Shown piece after piece: positions 34,526 through 44,134 of a stretch of DNA of 64,000 nucleotides. The translations under genes were made by a program, and so were the position numbers. This DNA is from Idiomarina piscisalsi (lineage in GTDB: Bacteria > Pseudomonadota > Gammaproteobacteria > Enterobacterales > Alteromonadaceae). Where the stretch lies: the NCBI RefSeq assembly GCF_002211765.1, contig NZ_CP022133.1, positions 124,001-188,000 of the forward strand, given 5' to 3'. The notes under the pieces were generated by a model that worked only from the letters and a program-made list of their open reading frames with translations, was not told the DNA's origin and ran no database searches. How positions within the stretch are numbered: position 1 is the first letter of the stretch; each line of letters begins with the position of its first letter.

Positions 34526-36976
34526 TTGAAGTGGTTTAAACGGCTACTCTACACAATGCTAATTTGTGTGGTTCTTGGTGGTGCAACAGTTGGTGGGCTT
34601 TATTTATACGTCAAACCGGAGTTACCCAGCGTCGAAACGCTGCGTGATGTTCGTTGGCAGACCCCAATGCAGGTGTTTACCGCCGACGGGCAGCTTATCT
34701 CACAATTTGGTGAGAAGCGCCGCATTCCTATTAAACTCGAAGATGTTCCACAGCCACTGATTGATGCCTTCCTGGCAACCGAAGACAGCCGCTTTTATCA
34801 GCATTTTGGTGTTGACCCTATTGGCGTGATGCGGGCGTTTAGCGTGCTCATAACAACCGGCGAAGTGCAGCAAGGGGCCAGTACCATCACCATGCAGCTG
34901 GCGCGGAACTTCTTTTTGACGTTTGAGCGTGCGCTCATGCGTAAAATTAAAGAGTCTTTTATTGCGGTTCACATCGAACAGCAACTGAGTAAAGACGAAA
35001 TTCTGGAGCTTTACTTAAACAAAATCACCTTTGGTCACCGGGCACATGGTATTGGCGCGGCGGCGCAAGTGTATTACGGCAAAGAGCTGCATGAATTAAC
35101 GCTGGCACAAATGGCGACCTTAGCAGGCTTGCCAAAAGCACCGTCTAATTTAAACCCAATCTCTAATCCGCAAGCGTCAAAAGAGCGTCGCAGAGTCGTG
35201 CTGTTGCGCATGCTGGATGAAAACAAAATTACCCGTCAACAATTCGAGGAAGCCGCGAGTGCGCCGGTGACGGCACGTCGTCATGGTGCGGAAGTGACCG
35301 TCAGTGCTCCTTATCTTGCTGAGATGGTGCGTCAGGAAATGGTCGATCGCTACGGCGAAGAGGAAGCCTACACTGGCGGGTACAACGTTTATACAACGGT
35401 AAAAAGTGATGTTCAGTTGGCGGCTCGGCAGGCGGTGTGGGATAACCTGCACAGCTACGATGAGCGTCATGGTTATCGCGGGCCTATCAGTATTCTGTGG
35501 TCTGAAGAAGACGGGCGTAGTGCGTTATCCGCTGAGGAAATTGAGCAGTATTTAGAGCAACTCAAGCGCATTGGCGATGTCACACCTGCTGTTGTGACTG
35601 GGGTCGAAGAAAAGACGGCAACGGTCATGGTAAAAGACAAGGGCGTTGTGACCCTGCCCTGGGAGTCGATGCACTGGGCACGTGAATATTTGAATGAAGA
35701 GCGTCAGGGCGAACCGCCGGAAAAGGCCTCTGACATTATGCAGCCGGGCCACGTTATTTGGCTGCGTACCGTTAATGAGCAGTGGCGCTTAGCGCAAATA
35801 CCCGAGCCGAGTTCCGCCATTGCGTCGTTAAGGCCCGATGACGGTGCCGTGGCCGCTGTTGTCGGTGGTTACAGCTTTACTCTGAGTCAATACAACCGAG
35901 CCTTGCAGGCTGAGCGTCAGGTGGGTTCGAACATTAAACCACTGATTTATTCAGCCGCTTTTGATAAAGGCCTGACGTTAGCGACGCTGGTGAATGATGC
36001 CCCCATTAACCAATGGAATCCGGGGTCGGGTATTGCCTGGCGCCCTAAAAACTCTCCGGAAGTTTACGAGGGGCCTATCCGTTTGCGAAAAGGCCTGGCG
36101 AAGTCGAAAAACGTGGTATCAGTACGCTTGATTCGCGAGGTTGGCGTTGAGCAGGTGGCTGACCATATTGCCAAGTTTGGTTTAAGCAGAGACGCAATCC
36201 CTGAAAACGAGTCGTTGTCTCTGGGCTCGATGTCAATGACACCAATGGAAGTGGCGCGAGCTTACGCGGTGTTCGCCAACGGGGGCTTTTTGATCGAGCC
36301 TTACTTCATTTCAAAAATTGAAAATTTAGGCGGTGACGTTGTTTATGAAGCGGAGCCAGTAAGAGCGTGTTATGACTGTGAGAACCCGGCACCGCAAATT
36401 ATCAGTGAGCAAAATGCCTTCTTGGTTGAGCAGGCAATGAACTCTGCCGTTTGGGGTGGTGGTAGCTGGCCAAATGGCACGGGCTGGAACGGCACGTCCT
36501 GGCGCATTCAGCGCTCAAAGCCTATCACTCAGGAAGTGGGCCGCAATATTGCGGGTAAAACGGGTACTACCAACGACGTTCGGGACACCTGGTTTTCGGG
36601 CTTTACCTCGGGCTTGGTGACGACTACCTGGGTTGGTTTTGATGACGTTTCAAGAAAGCTGGGTCGCACCAGCAAACACCCTGACGTTGACTCAAGCCAA
36701 CAAGCGATAACCGGTGGTGAAGCGGGTGCAAAAACGGCGCTACCGGGCTGGATACTCTTTATGGAGAAGGCTATTCCTCAATACCCTGCGAGAGAGTTCA
36801 GTATTCCACCAGGGGTGGTGAATGTTCGTATCGATTTGGAAACGGGCAAACTGTCACGTAAGAATGACTACACCTCGCGGTTCGAGTACTTTATTAAAGG
36901 TACGGAACCGACGGAGTATGTGCGGGGCAGTGACAAAAACGAGAATATTTTTGACGATGACGGCGGGCTGTTTTAG
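34526..36976 (+). CDS. mrcA: Penicillin-binding protein 1A (bifunctional transglycosylase/transpeptidase)
   Basis: An 816-residue class A PBP that polymerises and crosslinks peptidoglycan. The start is TTG (34526), after GGAGCAGG. Membrane helix is at about 7-27. The GT51 domain (about 55-230) has EDSRFYQHFG, GASTITMQLARN and ELYLNKITFG. An OB/ODD insert (about 315-420) follows, then the transpeptidase domain (about 425-770), with the active-site SNIK tetrad in VGSNIKPL, SKN and KTGTTND. The length is near E. coli PBP1A (850). It is divergent from pilM, the conserved arrangement. It is a beta-lactam target. Confidence 0.95.
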   Translation: MKWFKRLLYTMLICVVLGGATVGGLYLYVKPELPSVETLRDVRWQTPMQVFTADGQLISQFGEKRRIPIKLEDVPQPLIDAFLATEDSRFYQHFGVDPIGVMRAFSVLITTGEVQQGASTITMQLARNFFLTFERALMRKIKESFIAVHIEQQLSKDEILELYLNKITFGHRAHGIGAAAQVYYGKELHELTLAQMATLAGLPKAPSNLNPISNPQASKERRRVVLLRMLDENKITRQQFEEAASAPVTARRHGAEVTVSAPYLAEMVRQEMVDRYGEEEAYTGGYNVYTTVKSDVQLAARQAVWDNLHSYDERHGYRGPISILWSEEDGRSALSAEEIEQYLEQLKRIGDVTPAVVTGVEEKTATVMVKDKGVVTLPWESMHWAREYLNEERQGEPPEKASDIMQPGHVIWLRTVNEQWRLAQIPEPSSAIASLRPDDGAVAAVVGGYSFTLSQYNRALQAERQVGSNIKPLIYSAAFDKGLTLATLVNDAPINQWNPGSGIAWRPKNSPEVYEGPIRLRKGLAKSKNVVSVRLIREVGVEQVADHIAKFGLSRDAIPENESLSLGSMSMTPMEVARAYAVFANGGFLIEPYFISKIENLGGDVVYEAEPVRACYDCENPAPQIISEQNAFLVEQAMNSAVWGGGSWPNGTGWNGTSWRIQRSKPITQEVGRNIAGKTGTTNDVRDTWFSGFTSGLVTTTWVGFDDVSRKLGRTSKHPDVDSSQQAITGGEAGAKTALPGWILFMEKAIPQYPAREFSIPPGVVNVRIDLETGKLSRKNDYTSRFEYFIKGTEPTEYVRGSDKNENIFDDDGGLF

Positions 36977-37001
36977 CGCCTGCCATCCGTCAATTGAGCT
37001 G

Positions 37002-39443
37002 TTAATGACCGACCGACAATTTACCAAGCAGCTGGTTAAGGTCGGACTGCACACCGCCAGCGGTAACATGCTTACCGGCTCCGGGTCCGCTGATCACTAG
37101 CGGCATTTCTGAATACCAGTCGGTGTAAATCACGAAGATATTCTCGCCCGGAATGAGGTTGGCGAGCATATCGCCTTCCGGAATGTACTCAATGCCGATG
37201 CTGGCCGTGACTTTATTGTCCTGGCTGACCGAAAAACTGGCCAGTAAGCGAGGCACTTTGCCGTCTTTTGCCGCTTCTTCCAGCATTTTATTCATTGGCT
37301 CATCCATTTCGGTGACGTTGCTCATGAAGTCAGCCGCTGAGATATCACGCAAGTGCTGTGGTACAAGTGACTGAACCTGTATGTCTTGCCAGTCCAGTTT
37401 TAAGCCAATTTCACGCGCCAGAATCAGCAGCTTCCGCACGAGATCCTGACAGGAAAGATCTTCACGCGGGTCTGGCTCTGTGTAACCACGAGTTTTCGCT
37501 TCTTTGACTAAGTCACTGAAGTTCACGCCTTTGGTGAAATTTTCAAACAACCACGACATGGTGCCGGAGAATATGCCCGAAATACTACGAATTTCGTCGC
37601 CTGAGTTGCGTAGATCATTAATGGCGTAGTTAAGTGGCAGCCCCGCGCCAACCGTGGTGTTGTAAAGCCACTCGCGTTTGTATTCGTGCTGAATGGTGCG
37701 TATTTCACGGTACAGAGCCTCGTCGGCAGAGCCGGCGCGTTTATTCGCACTAATGATGTGCATGCCGTTGGCAAACAAGCTTGGGTAGAGTTGTGCTACC
37801 TGTTTGGCGTCGGTCAAATCAATAACGACGAGTTCGTCATACGGCGCATTGGGTAACTCCCGGAGTAACTCGGTTAAGACGTAAGGACGAGCGAGGCGAT
37901 CAAAATCGCTCGCCCACTCGCCCAAATCGACGCCGTTGTAGTCCAGCCACAGCTGACGTGAGTTGGCGATACCAATGACTCGCACATCCATGACTTGGTT
38001 AATCCGGTCGCGTTGTTGTCTGAAAAGCTCCAGCCAGGCGCTGCCGATATTGCCGCGGCCAATGACCAAAACGCCTAAACTACGGCGATAGTTAAAGAGC
38101 TGGCTGTGCAGACGGTTAAGCAGTCGGCTGTCGAGTGACTGTTCTAAAATAGCCACCGCCGAATCGCCTTTTTCACTTAAGACAAAGCGACGTACTTTCT
38201 GCTCCGATAATTGCAGTTTAAACGTCGAGAACTGATCGGTTTCCTGAATGCGATTACCCACAATGGCCAGCATCGAATAGCCGCGAATTTGTGTAATAGC
38301 GTCGTTGGCATCAGCGTCGTCCAGCCATTCGCTCAGATAATCCGCATGGTTTTGGTGAAAGACCAAATACTGGGTGTGGTTTTCCGGCTCGACCCAGCTG
38401 ACCAAAGGCGTTAAATCCAGCTGGTCGAGTTTCTTGACCAGGGCTTTATCCTGCAGTTGAACTTTAAACAGCAACACCTCAGAAAGTGAGGTAAAGACTT
38501 TACCGCGAGGTTCGGTATCGTGAAATTGGCCAATACGGGTCTTTTGGTTTTCTACTTTTAAGCTGGAGCGAACAGAAATAACCATGCGGTTACGGTCGAC
38601 TGGCTGAAAAGTTCGAGGGTGCAGAACCGGGCTGCCCAGACGAGCCAATTCTTCGGCTTCGGTCCAGTCGAGCGTTGGTAGACTGACAACTCGTTCGACT
38701 TTGCGCGGATCGGCTGAGTAAACGCCGGCAACGTCTTTCCAAATCGTGACTTGCTTTACGTCGAGCAAACTGCCGACCAAGGTAGCGGAGTAGTCACTGC
38801 CGTTACGACCCAAGGTCAGGCTTTCGCCGTTTAATCCGCGTGCAATAAAGCCAGTGACAATAAAGCGGGTGCCTGAATGCGGCGCAACGCGTTTGAGCAA
38901 GTTTTCCCGCGATGTTTTCACTTGAATTACTGGCTCTGGGGCGTCGGCGGCCAGTAAAAAGTCGCGCGCATCAATGTAGTCGGCGCGCGTTCCCTGCTTC
39001 TGAAGCAGAGCGGCTAATAAACGAGCAGACCAAAGTTCACCGTATGACAGAAGCTCTGCATTGTGCGTTATGGTTTCTTCGCCAGCTAACCACTGACGCC
39101 AGCGTTTGAAGTCGGTTTGCGACTGTTTCATCAGCCGCTCTGCGAGGTCGCCACTTAACAGTTCTTTAATAAGCCCTTGCTGAAACTGTTCGAGTTGGTC
39201 GAGTAAAATAGAGGCAGTATCACCCGGAGTGTCTTTCGCATTAATAATGGCGAGTATGCGGTTGGTGGTATCGCCTGCTGCAGAGACAACAACGAGATCA
39301 CTGGCGCCGGCGTATTCTGTTACAATACGCGCAACACGACGGTAGCAGAATGCATCGGCTAAACTACTGCCGCCAAATTTATGCACCTGCACGCTGTCAG
39401 CCACGTTTTGTTTTTCTGCGTCAGTGATTGGTACGTCTGTCAT
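37002..39443 (-). CDS. metL: Bifunctional aspartokinase II/homoserine dehydrogenase II
   Basis: An 813-residue enzyme for the first and third steps of the aspartate pathway toward methionine and threonine. The kinase domain (about 15-290) opens with VHKFGGSSLADA, the MetL rather than ThrA form. A regulatory region lies between, and the dehydrogenase (about 455-810) has VIGRGNIGSAWLELF (NAD-binding), SANKRAGS and GAGLPLNYA with the GIFSGTMSW motif. The length equals E. coli MetL (810). It is divergent from metJ, with a 186-bp gap containing met boxes. metB, which precedes metL in E. coli, is absent here. Confidence 0.95.
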   Translation of the reverse strand: MTDVPITDAEKQNVADSVQVHKFGGSSLADAFCYRRVARIVTEYAGASDLVVVSAAGDTTNRILAIINAKDTPGDTASILLDQLEQFQQGLIKELLSGDLAERLMKQSQTDFKRWRQWLAGEETITHNAELLSYGELWSARLLAALLQKQGTRADYIDARDFLLAADAPEPVIQVKTSRENLLKRVAPHSGTRFIVTGFIARGLNGESLTLGRNGSDYSATLVGSLLDVKQVTIWKDVAGVYSADPRKVERVVSLPTLDWTEAEELARLGSPVLHPRTFQPVDRNRMVISVRSSLKVENQKTRIGQFHDTEPRGKVFTSLSEVLLFKVQLQDKALVKKLDQLDLTPLVSWVEPENHTQYLVFHQNHADYLSEWLDDADANDAITQIRGYSMLAIVGNRIQETDQFSTFKLQLSEQKVRRFVLSEKGDSAVAILEQSLDSRLLNRLHSQLFNYRRSLGVLVIGRGNIGSAWLELFRQQRDRINQVMDVRVIGIANSRQLWLDYNGVDLGEWASDFDRLARPYVLTELLRELPNAPYDELVVIDLTDAKQVAQLYPSLFANGMHIISANKRAGSADEALYREIRTIQHEYKREWLYNTTVGAGLPLNYAINDLRNSGDEIRSISGIFSGTMSWLFENFTKGVNFSDLVKEAKTRGYTEPDPREDLSCQDLVRKLLILAREIGLKLDWQDIQVQSLVPQHLRDISAADFMSNVTEMDEPMNKMLEEAAKDGKVPRLLASFSVSQDNKVTASIGIEYIPEGDMLANLIPGENIFVIYTDWYSEMPLVISGPGAGKHVTAGGVQSDLNQLLGKLSVGH

Positions 39444-39536
39444 CCTTTTTCCTTAATAACTCTGCGTCTACTGTGGCTTTCGAAAGCGCTGTTTCCCTAA
39501 GGCTAAAATATTGTGAGGCAAATGTCAGCAATTTTT

Positions 39537-39552
39537 AGCCATCTAGACGGAT
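39537..39552. promoter_or_regulatory. Tandem met boxes (MetJ operator)
   Basis: Two adjacent octamers, AGCCATCT (39537-39544) and AGACGGAT (39545-39552), each match the AGACGTCT consensus at 6 of 8 positions. MetJ dimers bind cooperatively to two or more such boxes. They lie between metL and metJ, ending 5 bp before the -35 element of the metJ promoter. This supports repression of metL and autoregulation of metJ by S-adenosylmethionine-bound MetJ. Confidence 0.6.
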
Positions 39553-39557
39553 AAAAA

Positions 39558-39585
39558 TTGACGGGGCCGCTCAGTTGGGTACAAT
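39558..39585 (+). promoter_or_regulatory. Predicted sigma-70 promoter of metJ
   Basis: TTGACG (39558-39563) and TACAAT (39580-39585), 16 bp apart, about 45 nt before the metJ ATG. The met boxes lie directly upstream. Confidence 0.55.
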
Positions 39586-39629
39586 TCAATATAACTTATG
39601 TGGTTTTGTTATAACGCAGGGCAAAAATA

Positions 39630-39953
39630 ATGAAGTGGAACGGTGAATACATCTACCCATACGCTGAGCACGGTCTTAAGAGCCAACAGGTAAAAAAAGT
39701 GACGGTGTCTATTCCGACCCGTGTACTGAAAGTTCTTACGGATGAGCGAACTCGCCGTCAGGTCAACAATTTGCGCCATGCTACCAACAGTGAGTTGCTC
39801 TGTGAGGCATTTTTACACGCTTTTACGGGGCAACCGCTACCCACCGATGATGACTTGAAAAAGACAAACTCGGAGAAAATACCAAAAGCGGTGCGAGATG
39901 AGCTGGAAAAACGTGGTTTGCCCATCCCCACCGACGACGAATTAGACGATTAA
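39630..39953 (+). CDS. metJ: Methionine repressor MetJ
   Basis: A 107-residue ribbon-helix-helix repressor, close in length to E. coli MetJ (105), with strong likeness throughout: [27 protein letters not shown] at the start (first part quoted), the DNA-contacting strand [18 protein letters not shown] and the [20 protein letters not shown] helices. S-adenosylmethionine is the corepressor. It is divergent from metL, and its 3' end overlaps the convergent malic enzyme gene by 4 nt. The ribosome-binding site (CGCAGGG) lies 11 nt before the ATG. Confidence 0.96.
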   Translation: MKWNGEYIYPYAEHGLKSQQVKKVTVSIPTRVLKVLTDERTRRQVNNLRHATNSELLCEAFLHAFTGQPLPTDDDLKKTNSEKIPKAVRDELEKRGLPIPTDDELDD

Positions 39954-41194
39954 TCCATCATGTAATTTTCCGGCATGTCGATTTTGGCAACGCCGGACTT
40001 CACTGCTGCCTCTGCCACCGCGCGGGCAACACGTTGGCACAAGCGCGGATCAATAGGCTTAGGAATAATGTAATCTCTGCCAAAGCTGAGTGATTTTTCG
40101 CCCGCACCTTTTAACACGGATTCTGGCACTTCTTCTTTGGCCAATTGACGAATGGCTTCTACCGCCGCCACTTTCATTTCGTCATTAATTGCCGTTGCGC
40201 GGACATCCAGCGCGCCACGGAACATGAACGGGAAGCAAAGCACGTTATTCACCTGGTTTGGATAGTCCGAGCGACCTGTCCCCATGATGAGATCATCCCG
40301 CGCCTCTTTCGCCACTTCAGGTTTAATTTCAGGGTCGGGGTTAGAGCAGGCAAATATGACCGGGTTTGGCGCCATGAGCTTTAGTTCTTCCGGGCTTAAC
40401 AAGTCAGGGCCGGACACGCCAACAAAAATATCGGCACCGTCAATAACGTCTTTTAACGTGCGCTTGTCGGTGTTGTTTGCAAACAGTTGCTTGTACTCGT
40501 TTAAGTCGTCGCGGCGGGTATGAATCACGCCTTTTGAGTCCAGCATATAAATGTGTTCGCGCTGCGCACCGCATTTAATCAACAACTCCATACAAGCGAT
40601 AGCGGCAGCCCCGGCACCTAAACAAACAATGAGTGAGTCAGCCAGTTTTTTACCCTGAATTTCCAGTGCATTGAGCATACCGGCAGCGGTGACAATAGCG
40701 GTACCGTGTTGGTCGTCATGAAAAACCGGGACGTTGCAGCGTTCAATCAGCGCCTGTTCAATCTCAAAGCACTCGGGTGCTTTAATGTCTTCTAAATTAA
40801 TACCACCGAAGGTATCGGCAATATTAGCCACGGTATTGATAAAGTCCTGTGTGGTGCGGTGACTAACTTCGATATCAATGGAGTCCAAACCTGCAAAACG
40901 TTTGAACAACAGTGCCTTCCCTTCCATAACCGGCTTCGAGGCGAGCGGACCTAAGTTACCTAAACCAAGAATGGCGGTGCCGTTAGATATAACCGCAACT
41001 ATATTGCCCTTTGCGGTATAGCGATAGGCGTTGTCAGGGTCTTGAGCTATCTCGCGAACGGGCTCTGCGACGCCAGGGCTATAGGCTAATGCTAAGTCTT
41101 TGCTGGTTTCAGCAGGGGTTGTTAGTTCGACGGAAATTTTTCCGGGGGTTGGGTATTCGTGGTAGTCCAGTGCCTGTTGGCGAAAGTCAGTCAT
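39950..41194 (-). CDS. NAD(P)-dependent malic enzyme, short form without phosphotransacetylase domain
   Basis: A 414-residue oxaloacetate-decarboxylating malate dehydrogenase giving pyruvate, CO2 and NAD(P)H. It has the N-terminal malic domain (about 10-150, with [12 protein letters not shown] and [11 protein letters not shown]) and NAD-binding domain (about 165-400, with [10 protein letters not shown]). E. coli MaeB (759) carries a C-terminal PTA-like domain that is missing here, matching short forms of many bacteria. It converges on metJ. Coenzyme preference cannot be told by eye. Confidence 0.93.
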   Translation of the reverse strand: MTDFRQQALDYHEYPTPGKISVELTTPAETSKDLALAYSPGVAEPVREIAQDPDNAYRYTAKGNIVAVISNGTAILGLGNLGPLASKPVMEGKALLFKRFAGLDSIDIEVSHRTTQDFINTVANIADTFGGINLEDIKAPECFEIEQALIERCNVPVFHDDQHGTAIVTAAGMLNALEIQGKKLADSLIVCLGAGAAAIACMELLIKCGAQREHIYMLDSKGVIHTRRDDLNEYKQLFANNTDKRTLKDVIDGADIFVGVSGPDLLSPEELKLMAPNPVIFACSNPDPEIKPEVAKEARDDLIMGTGRSDYPNQVNNVLCFPFMFRGALDVRATAINDEMKVAAVEAIRQLAKEEVPESVLKGAGEKSLSFGRDYIIPKPIDPRLCQRVARAVAEAAVKSGVAKIDMPENYMMD

Positions 41195-41363
41195 GAGGTA
41201 CGTTGCCCAATTTGCTTTGCTGAGAATAATGATAGTCTATCGCTTCTCAGTGAAGAAACAAATCATACCTCCCGTTTGTGAGTGGACAGTAAACTTTTCG
41301 GGTGGTTAAAAGTACACCGCTTAACTTTTCTTTAACAATAGGCTGTTCAGCGAAGCGGGTAAT

Positions 41364-41389
41364 AAAAAAGGCGCTGTTTAGCGCCTTTT
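41364..41389 (-). terminator. Rho-independent terminator of rpmE
   Basis: GGCGCT (41370-41375), GTTT loop, AGCGCC (41380-41385): perfect 6-bp stem, with AAAAAA on its left and TTTT on its right. On the minus strand it gives a stem followed by six or more U, ~50 nt beyond the rpmE stop. It may act on both strands. Confidence 0.85.
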
Positions 41390-41436
41390 CTAATGAATCT
41401 ACTATAAAGTAGCGTTTTTTACAGGTTTTCTTAGGC

Positions 41437-41649
41437 TTATTTCTTGCCCAAAGTACCGAAACGCTTCTTAAATTTGTCAACACGACCGCCAGTGTCCATT
41501 ACACGTTGCTTACCAGTGTAGAACGGGTGGCACTCTGAACATACGTCAACCAGCAAGTCTTCAGTGCGAGTTGAACGCGTTTCAAATTTATTGCCGCAAG
41601 AGCAAGTTACGTTAATTGCTTCGTACTTAGGATGAATACCTTGTTTCAT
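41437..41649 (-). CDS. rpmE: 50S ribosomal protein L31, zinc-binding type
   Basis: A 70-residue ribosomal protein. Cysteines at 16, 18, 37 and 40 (CSCG and CSECH) make the zinc site of the Zn+ form, as opposed to the Cys-less YkgM form used under zinc shortage. The length equals E. coli L31. It is divergent from priA, which is the E. coli order. A strong terminator follows. Confidence 0.96.
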   Translation of the reverse strand: MKQGIHPKYEAINVTCSCGNKFETRSTRTEDLLVDVCSECHPFYTGKQRVMDTGGRVDKFKKRFGTLGKK

Positions 41650-41816
41650 GGGGTTACCTCAGTTATGGGCCGCATCGCCATTCGATCCAAAGCCGAACAC
41701 CATGCGCAAAAAAACATCAATGATTTAAGAGTCGCGCATTTTATGCGATCCGGGGCTTGTGATCAAGCACAATCTATTGCCTTGTATTATCCGTTCGGGC
41801 GTTTCAAAATAGGCGT

Positions 41817-44027
41817 ATGACGCAAGCCAGTACCAGCGGTGAACGGCGCTATAAAATCGCGTTGCCGCTACCTCTTCGACAAACGTACGATTATCTGTGC
41901 AAAAGCCCCGACCCTTTGCAGCAGGGCGTGCGCGTGCGTGTGCCCTTTGGTCAACGCCAACTTGTTGGTTATGTCGTGAATGAAGCCAATGACCCTGCGC
42001 CTAAGTTTGAGCTGAAGTACGTAAAAGCAGTGCTTGATCAACAGCGTATTTTTCCCGATGACGTGTGGCAGCTCGTGAATTGGGCAGCAGACTACTATCA
42101 TCATTCTCTCGGTGATGCGGCGGCAAATAGCCTACCGGTGCTGTTACGTAAAGGCGATGCGCCGGAATATCTGACAGAAACCTTCTATGCGCTGACCGAC
42201 TTAGGGTTGGCGCAGTCCATTAACGAATTAAAAGGCGCGACACGTCAGCAACAGGTATTGGCAGCATTAAAACATCAACCTTTAAGACGCAGTGACTTAA
42301 GCGATATTGGCGTAAGCTCAGCGGTGCTCAGAACGTTGCAGGACAAAGGCTGGATAACGGTTCAGGAGCGAGCACCTAAAAAACCAAAAGACTGGCGCAA
42401 TCAAGAAACGGTATTGCGAGAAGACGGTCATGCGTTAAATACGGAGCAGGCGGTAGCGGTTTCAACCATCAACCAACAGAGTCAGCACAGTACGCTGTTG
42501 CTTGAGGGGGTAACAGGCAGCGGTAAAACAGAAGTGTATTTACAGGCCATGCAGCCGGTGCTGGAGCGTGGTGAACAAGTGTTGGTATTGGTGCCGGAAA
42601 TTGGTCTGACACCGCAGACTTTGCAACGCTTTAAAGAGCGCTTCGATGTGCCCGTGGTGATGCTGCATTCCGCTATGAGCGATCGTGAGCGCTTGAATAC
42701 CTGGCTGGATGCAAAGCGCGGTCATGCTGCTATTGTTATTGGCACCCGTTCGGCGGTGTTTACCCCCTGCCAGAAGCTGGGTCTCATTGTTGTGGATGAA
42801 GAGCATGACTTGTCTTACAAACAGCAGGACGGCTTCCGTTACCACGCTCGGGACTTAGCCACAAAGCGTGCGGCGCTTTTAGACATACCACTGGTATTGG
42901 GCAGTGCGACAGCTTCGTTAGAAACGCTGAATAATGCGGTGAGTAAGCGCTTCCACTGGCTTAAGCTGGGGCAACGGGCCGGCGGCGCGAAAATGGTTAA
43001 GCACGAGCTTATCGACCTAAAGCAGCAATCAATAAAAGCCGGTATTTCAAAAGCGTTGCAGGAGCAAATTCAAACCGAAATTGAGCGTGGCAACCAGGTA
43101 TTATTGTTTTTAAACCGCCGAGGTTTTGCACCGGCGCTGATGTGTCATGAATGCGGTTGGTTGGCGCAGTGTCATCGTTGTGACGCTTATTATACGGTAC
43201 ATAAGACACACCAGCAGTTGCAGTGTCACCATTGTGGTAGCCAGCAGCGAATACCACGACAATGCGGTTCGTGTGGATCGCCGCAGCTTATCTCACACGG
43301 TGTTGGAACCGAGCAACTGGAACATACGTTAAAAGACTTGTTCCCGGGGCGCGGAGTCTTGCGTATTGACCGGGACTCCACACGTCGCAAAGGCCAGCTT
43401 GACGAGTACCTGCAAAGAGCCACCAATAACGAATACCCGCTGCTGGTAGGTACGCAAATGCTGGCAAAAGGGCATCATTTTCCCAATGTCACCCTGGTCG
43501 CTTTGCTGGACGTTGATGGCGCGTTATACAGTGCCGACTTTCGAGCCGCAGAGCGACTGGGGCAACTGTATACGCAAGTCGCCGGACGCGCCGGACGAGA
43601 ACATAAAGCGGGCAAGGTGGTGTTGCAGACTCACCATCCGGAGCACGAGCTCATTCAGGACTTGCTTAATAACGGGTATTCGCACTTTGCGTTAACCGCC
43701 CTCGCGGAACGCCAGCAAAGCGAGCTGCCGCCCTTTTCGTATTTGGCATTATTTCGGGCGGAAGCGACCGATCGCGACGCGGTGATACAAGCAATGACTC
43801 AAATTCAGCAGTTAATGCCCGACGTTGAAGGGGCCTTCTTGTTGGGTCCAATGCCGGCACTAATGGAACGTAAAGCTGGTCGTTACCGGTATCAATTGCT
43901 GTTACATTGTTCTTCGCGAAAACTACGCTTTCAGCTTATTGAGCACTTGCTGCCGCAAATTAACGCGTTGCCATTATTGAAAAAAGTCCGCTGGTCGCTG
44001 GATATTGACCCACAAGACTTTAGCTGA
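41817..44027 (+). CDS. priA: Primosomal protein N' (replication restart helicase PriA)
   Basis: A 736-residue superfamily-2 helicase that loads the replisome at stalled forks. It has a DNA-binding N-terminal domain (about 10-110), Walker A GVTGSGKTEVY (about 225-235), DEEH motif II in VVDEEHD and GSATAS motif III. The zinc insertion has CHECGWLAQCHRC and CHHC, CGSC cysteines (about 440-485), and the C-terminal helicase motifs include LVGTQMLAKGH and the QVAGRAGR motif VI. Near E. coli PriA length (732). The ATG at 41817 follows a weak ribosome-binding site. Divergent from rpmE. Confidence 0.95.
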   Translation: MTQASTSGERRYKIALPLPLRQTYDYLCKSPDPLQQGVRVRVPFGQRQLVGYVVNEANDPAPKFELKYVKAVLDQQRIFPDDVWQLVNWAADYYHHSLGDAAANSLPVLLRKGDAPEYLTETFYALTDLGLAQSINELKGATRQQQVLAALKHQPLRRSDLSDIGVSSAVLRTLQDKGWITVQERAPKKPKDWRNQETVLREDGHALNTEQAVAVSTINQQSQHSTLLLEGVTGSGKTEVYLQAMQPVLERGEQVLVLVPEIGLTPQTLQRFKERFDVPVVMLHSAMSDRERLNTWLDAKRGHAAIVIGTRSAVFTPCQKLGLIVVDEEHDLSYKQQDGFRYHARDLATKRAALLDIPLVLGSATASLETLNNAVSKRFHWLKLGQRAGGAKMVKHELIDLKQQSIKAGISKALQEQIQTEIERGNQVLLFLNRRGFAPALMCHECGWLAQCHRCDAYYTVHKTHQQLQCHHCGSQQRIPRQCGSCGSPQLISHGVGTEQLEHTLKDLFPGRGVLRIDRDSTRRKGQLDEYLQRATNNEYPLLVGTQMLAKGHHFPNVTLVALLDVDGALYSADFRAAERLGQLYTQVAGRAGREHKAGKVVLQTHHPEHELIQDLLNNGYSHFALTALAERQQSELPPFSYLALFRAEATDRDAVIQAMTQIQQLMPDVEGAFLLGPMPALMERKAGRYRYQLLLHCSSRKLRFQLIEHLLPQINALPLLKKVRWSLDIDPQDFS

Positions 44028-44134
44028 TTAACACTTAAGCGGTTTTTTTTATCGGGCGTAGCGATTAAACTATACGCTTTGAATTTGAGCGTCTTGAATT
44101 CCCTCGTCGATTTTTCATATAGGTAGTCGCATTA

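Noticed and set aside
39430..39437. Extra met-box-like octamer GTACGTCT at the metL start
   Set aside because: It lies in coding sequence, is isolated and MetJ needs tandem boxes.
41247..41483. 78-codon minus-strand frame between malic enzyme and rpmE
   Set aside because: It runs through the rpmE terminator and overlaps rpmE in another frame.
44036..44050. T8 tract after priA as a terminator
   Set aside because: The tract is clear but I could not find a convincing stem before it.
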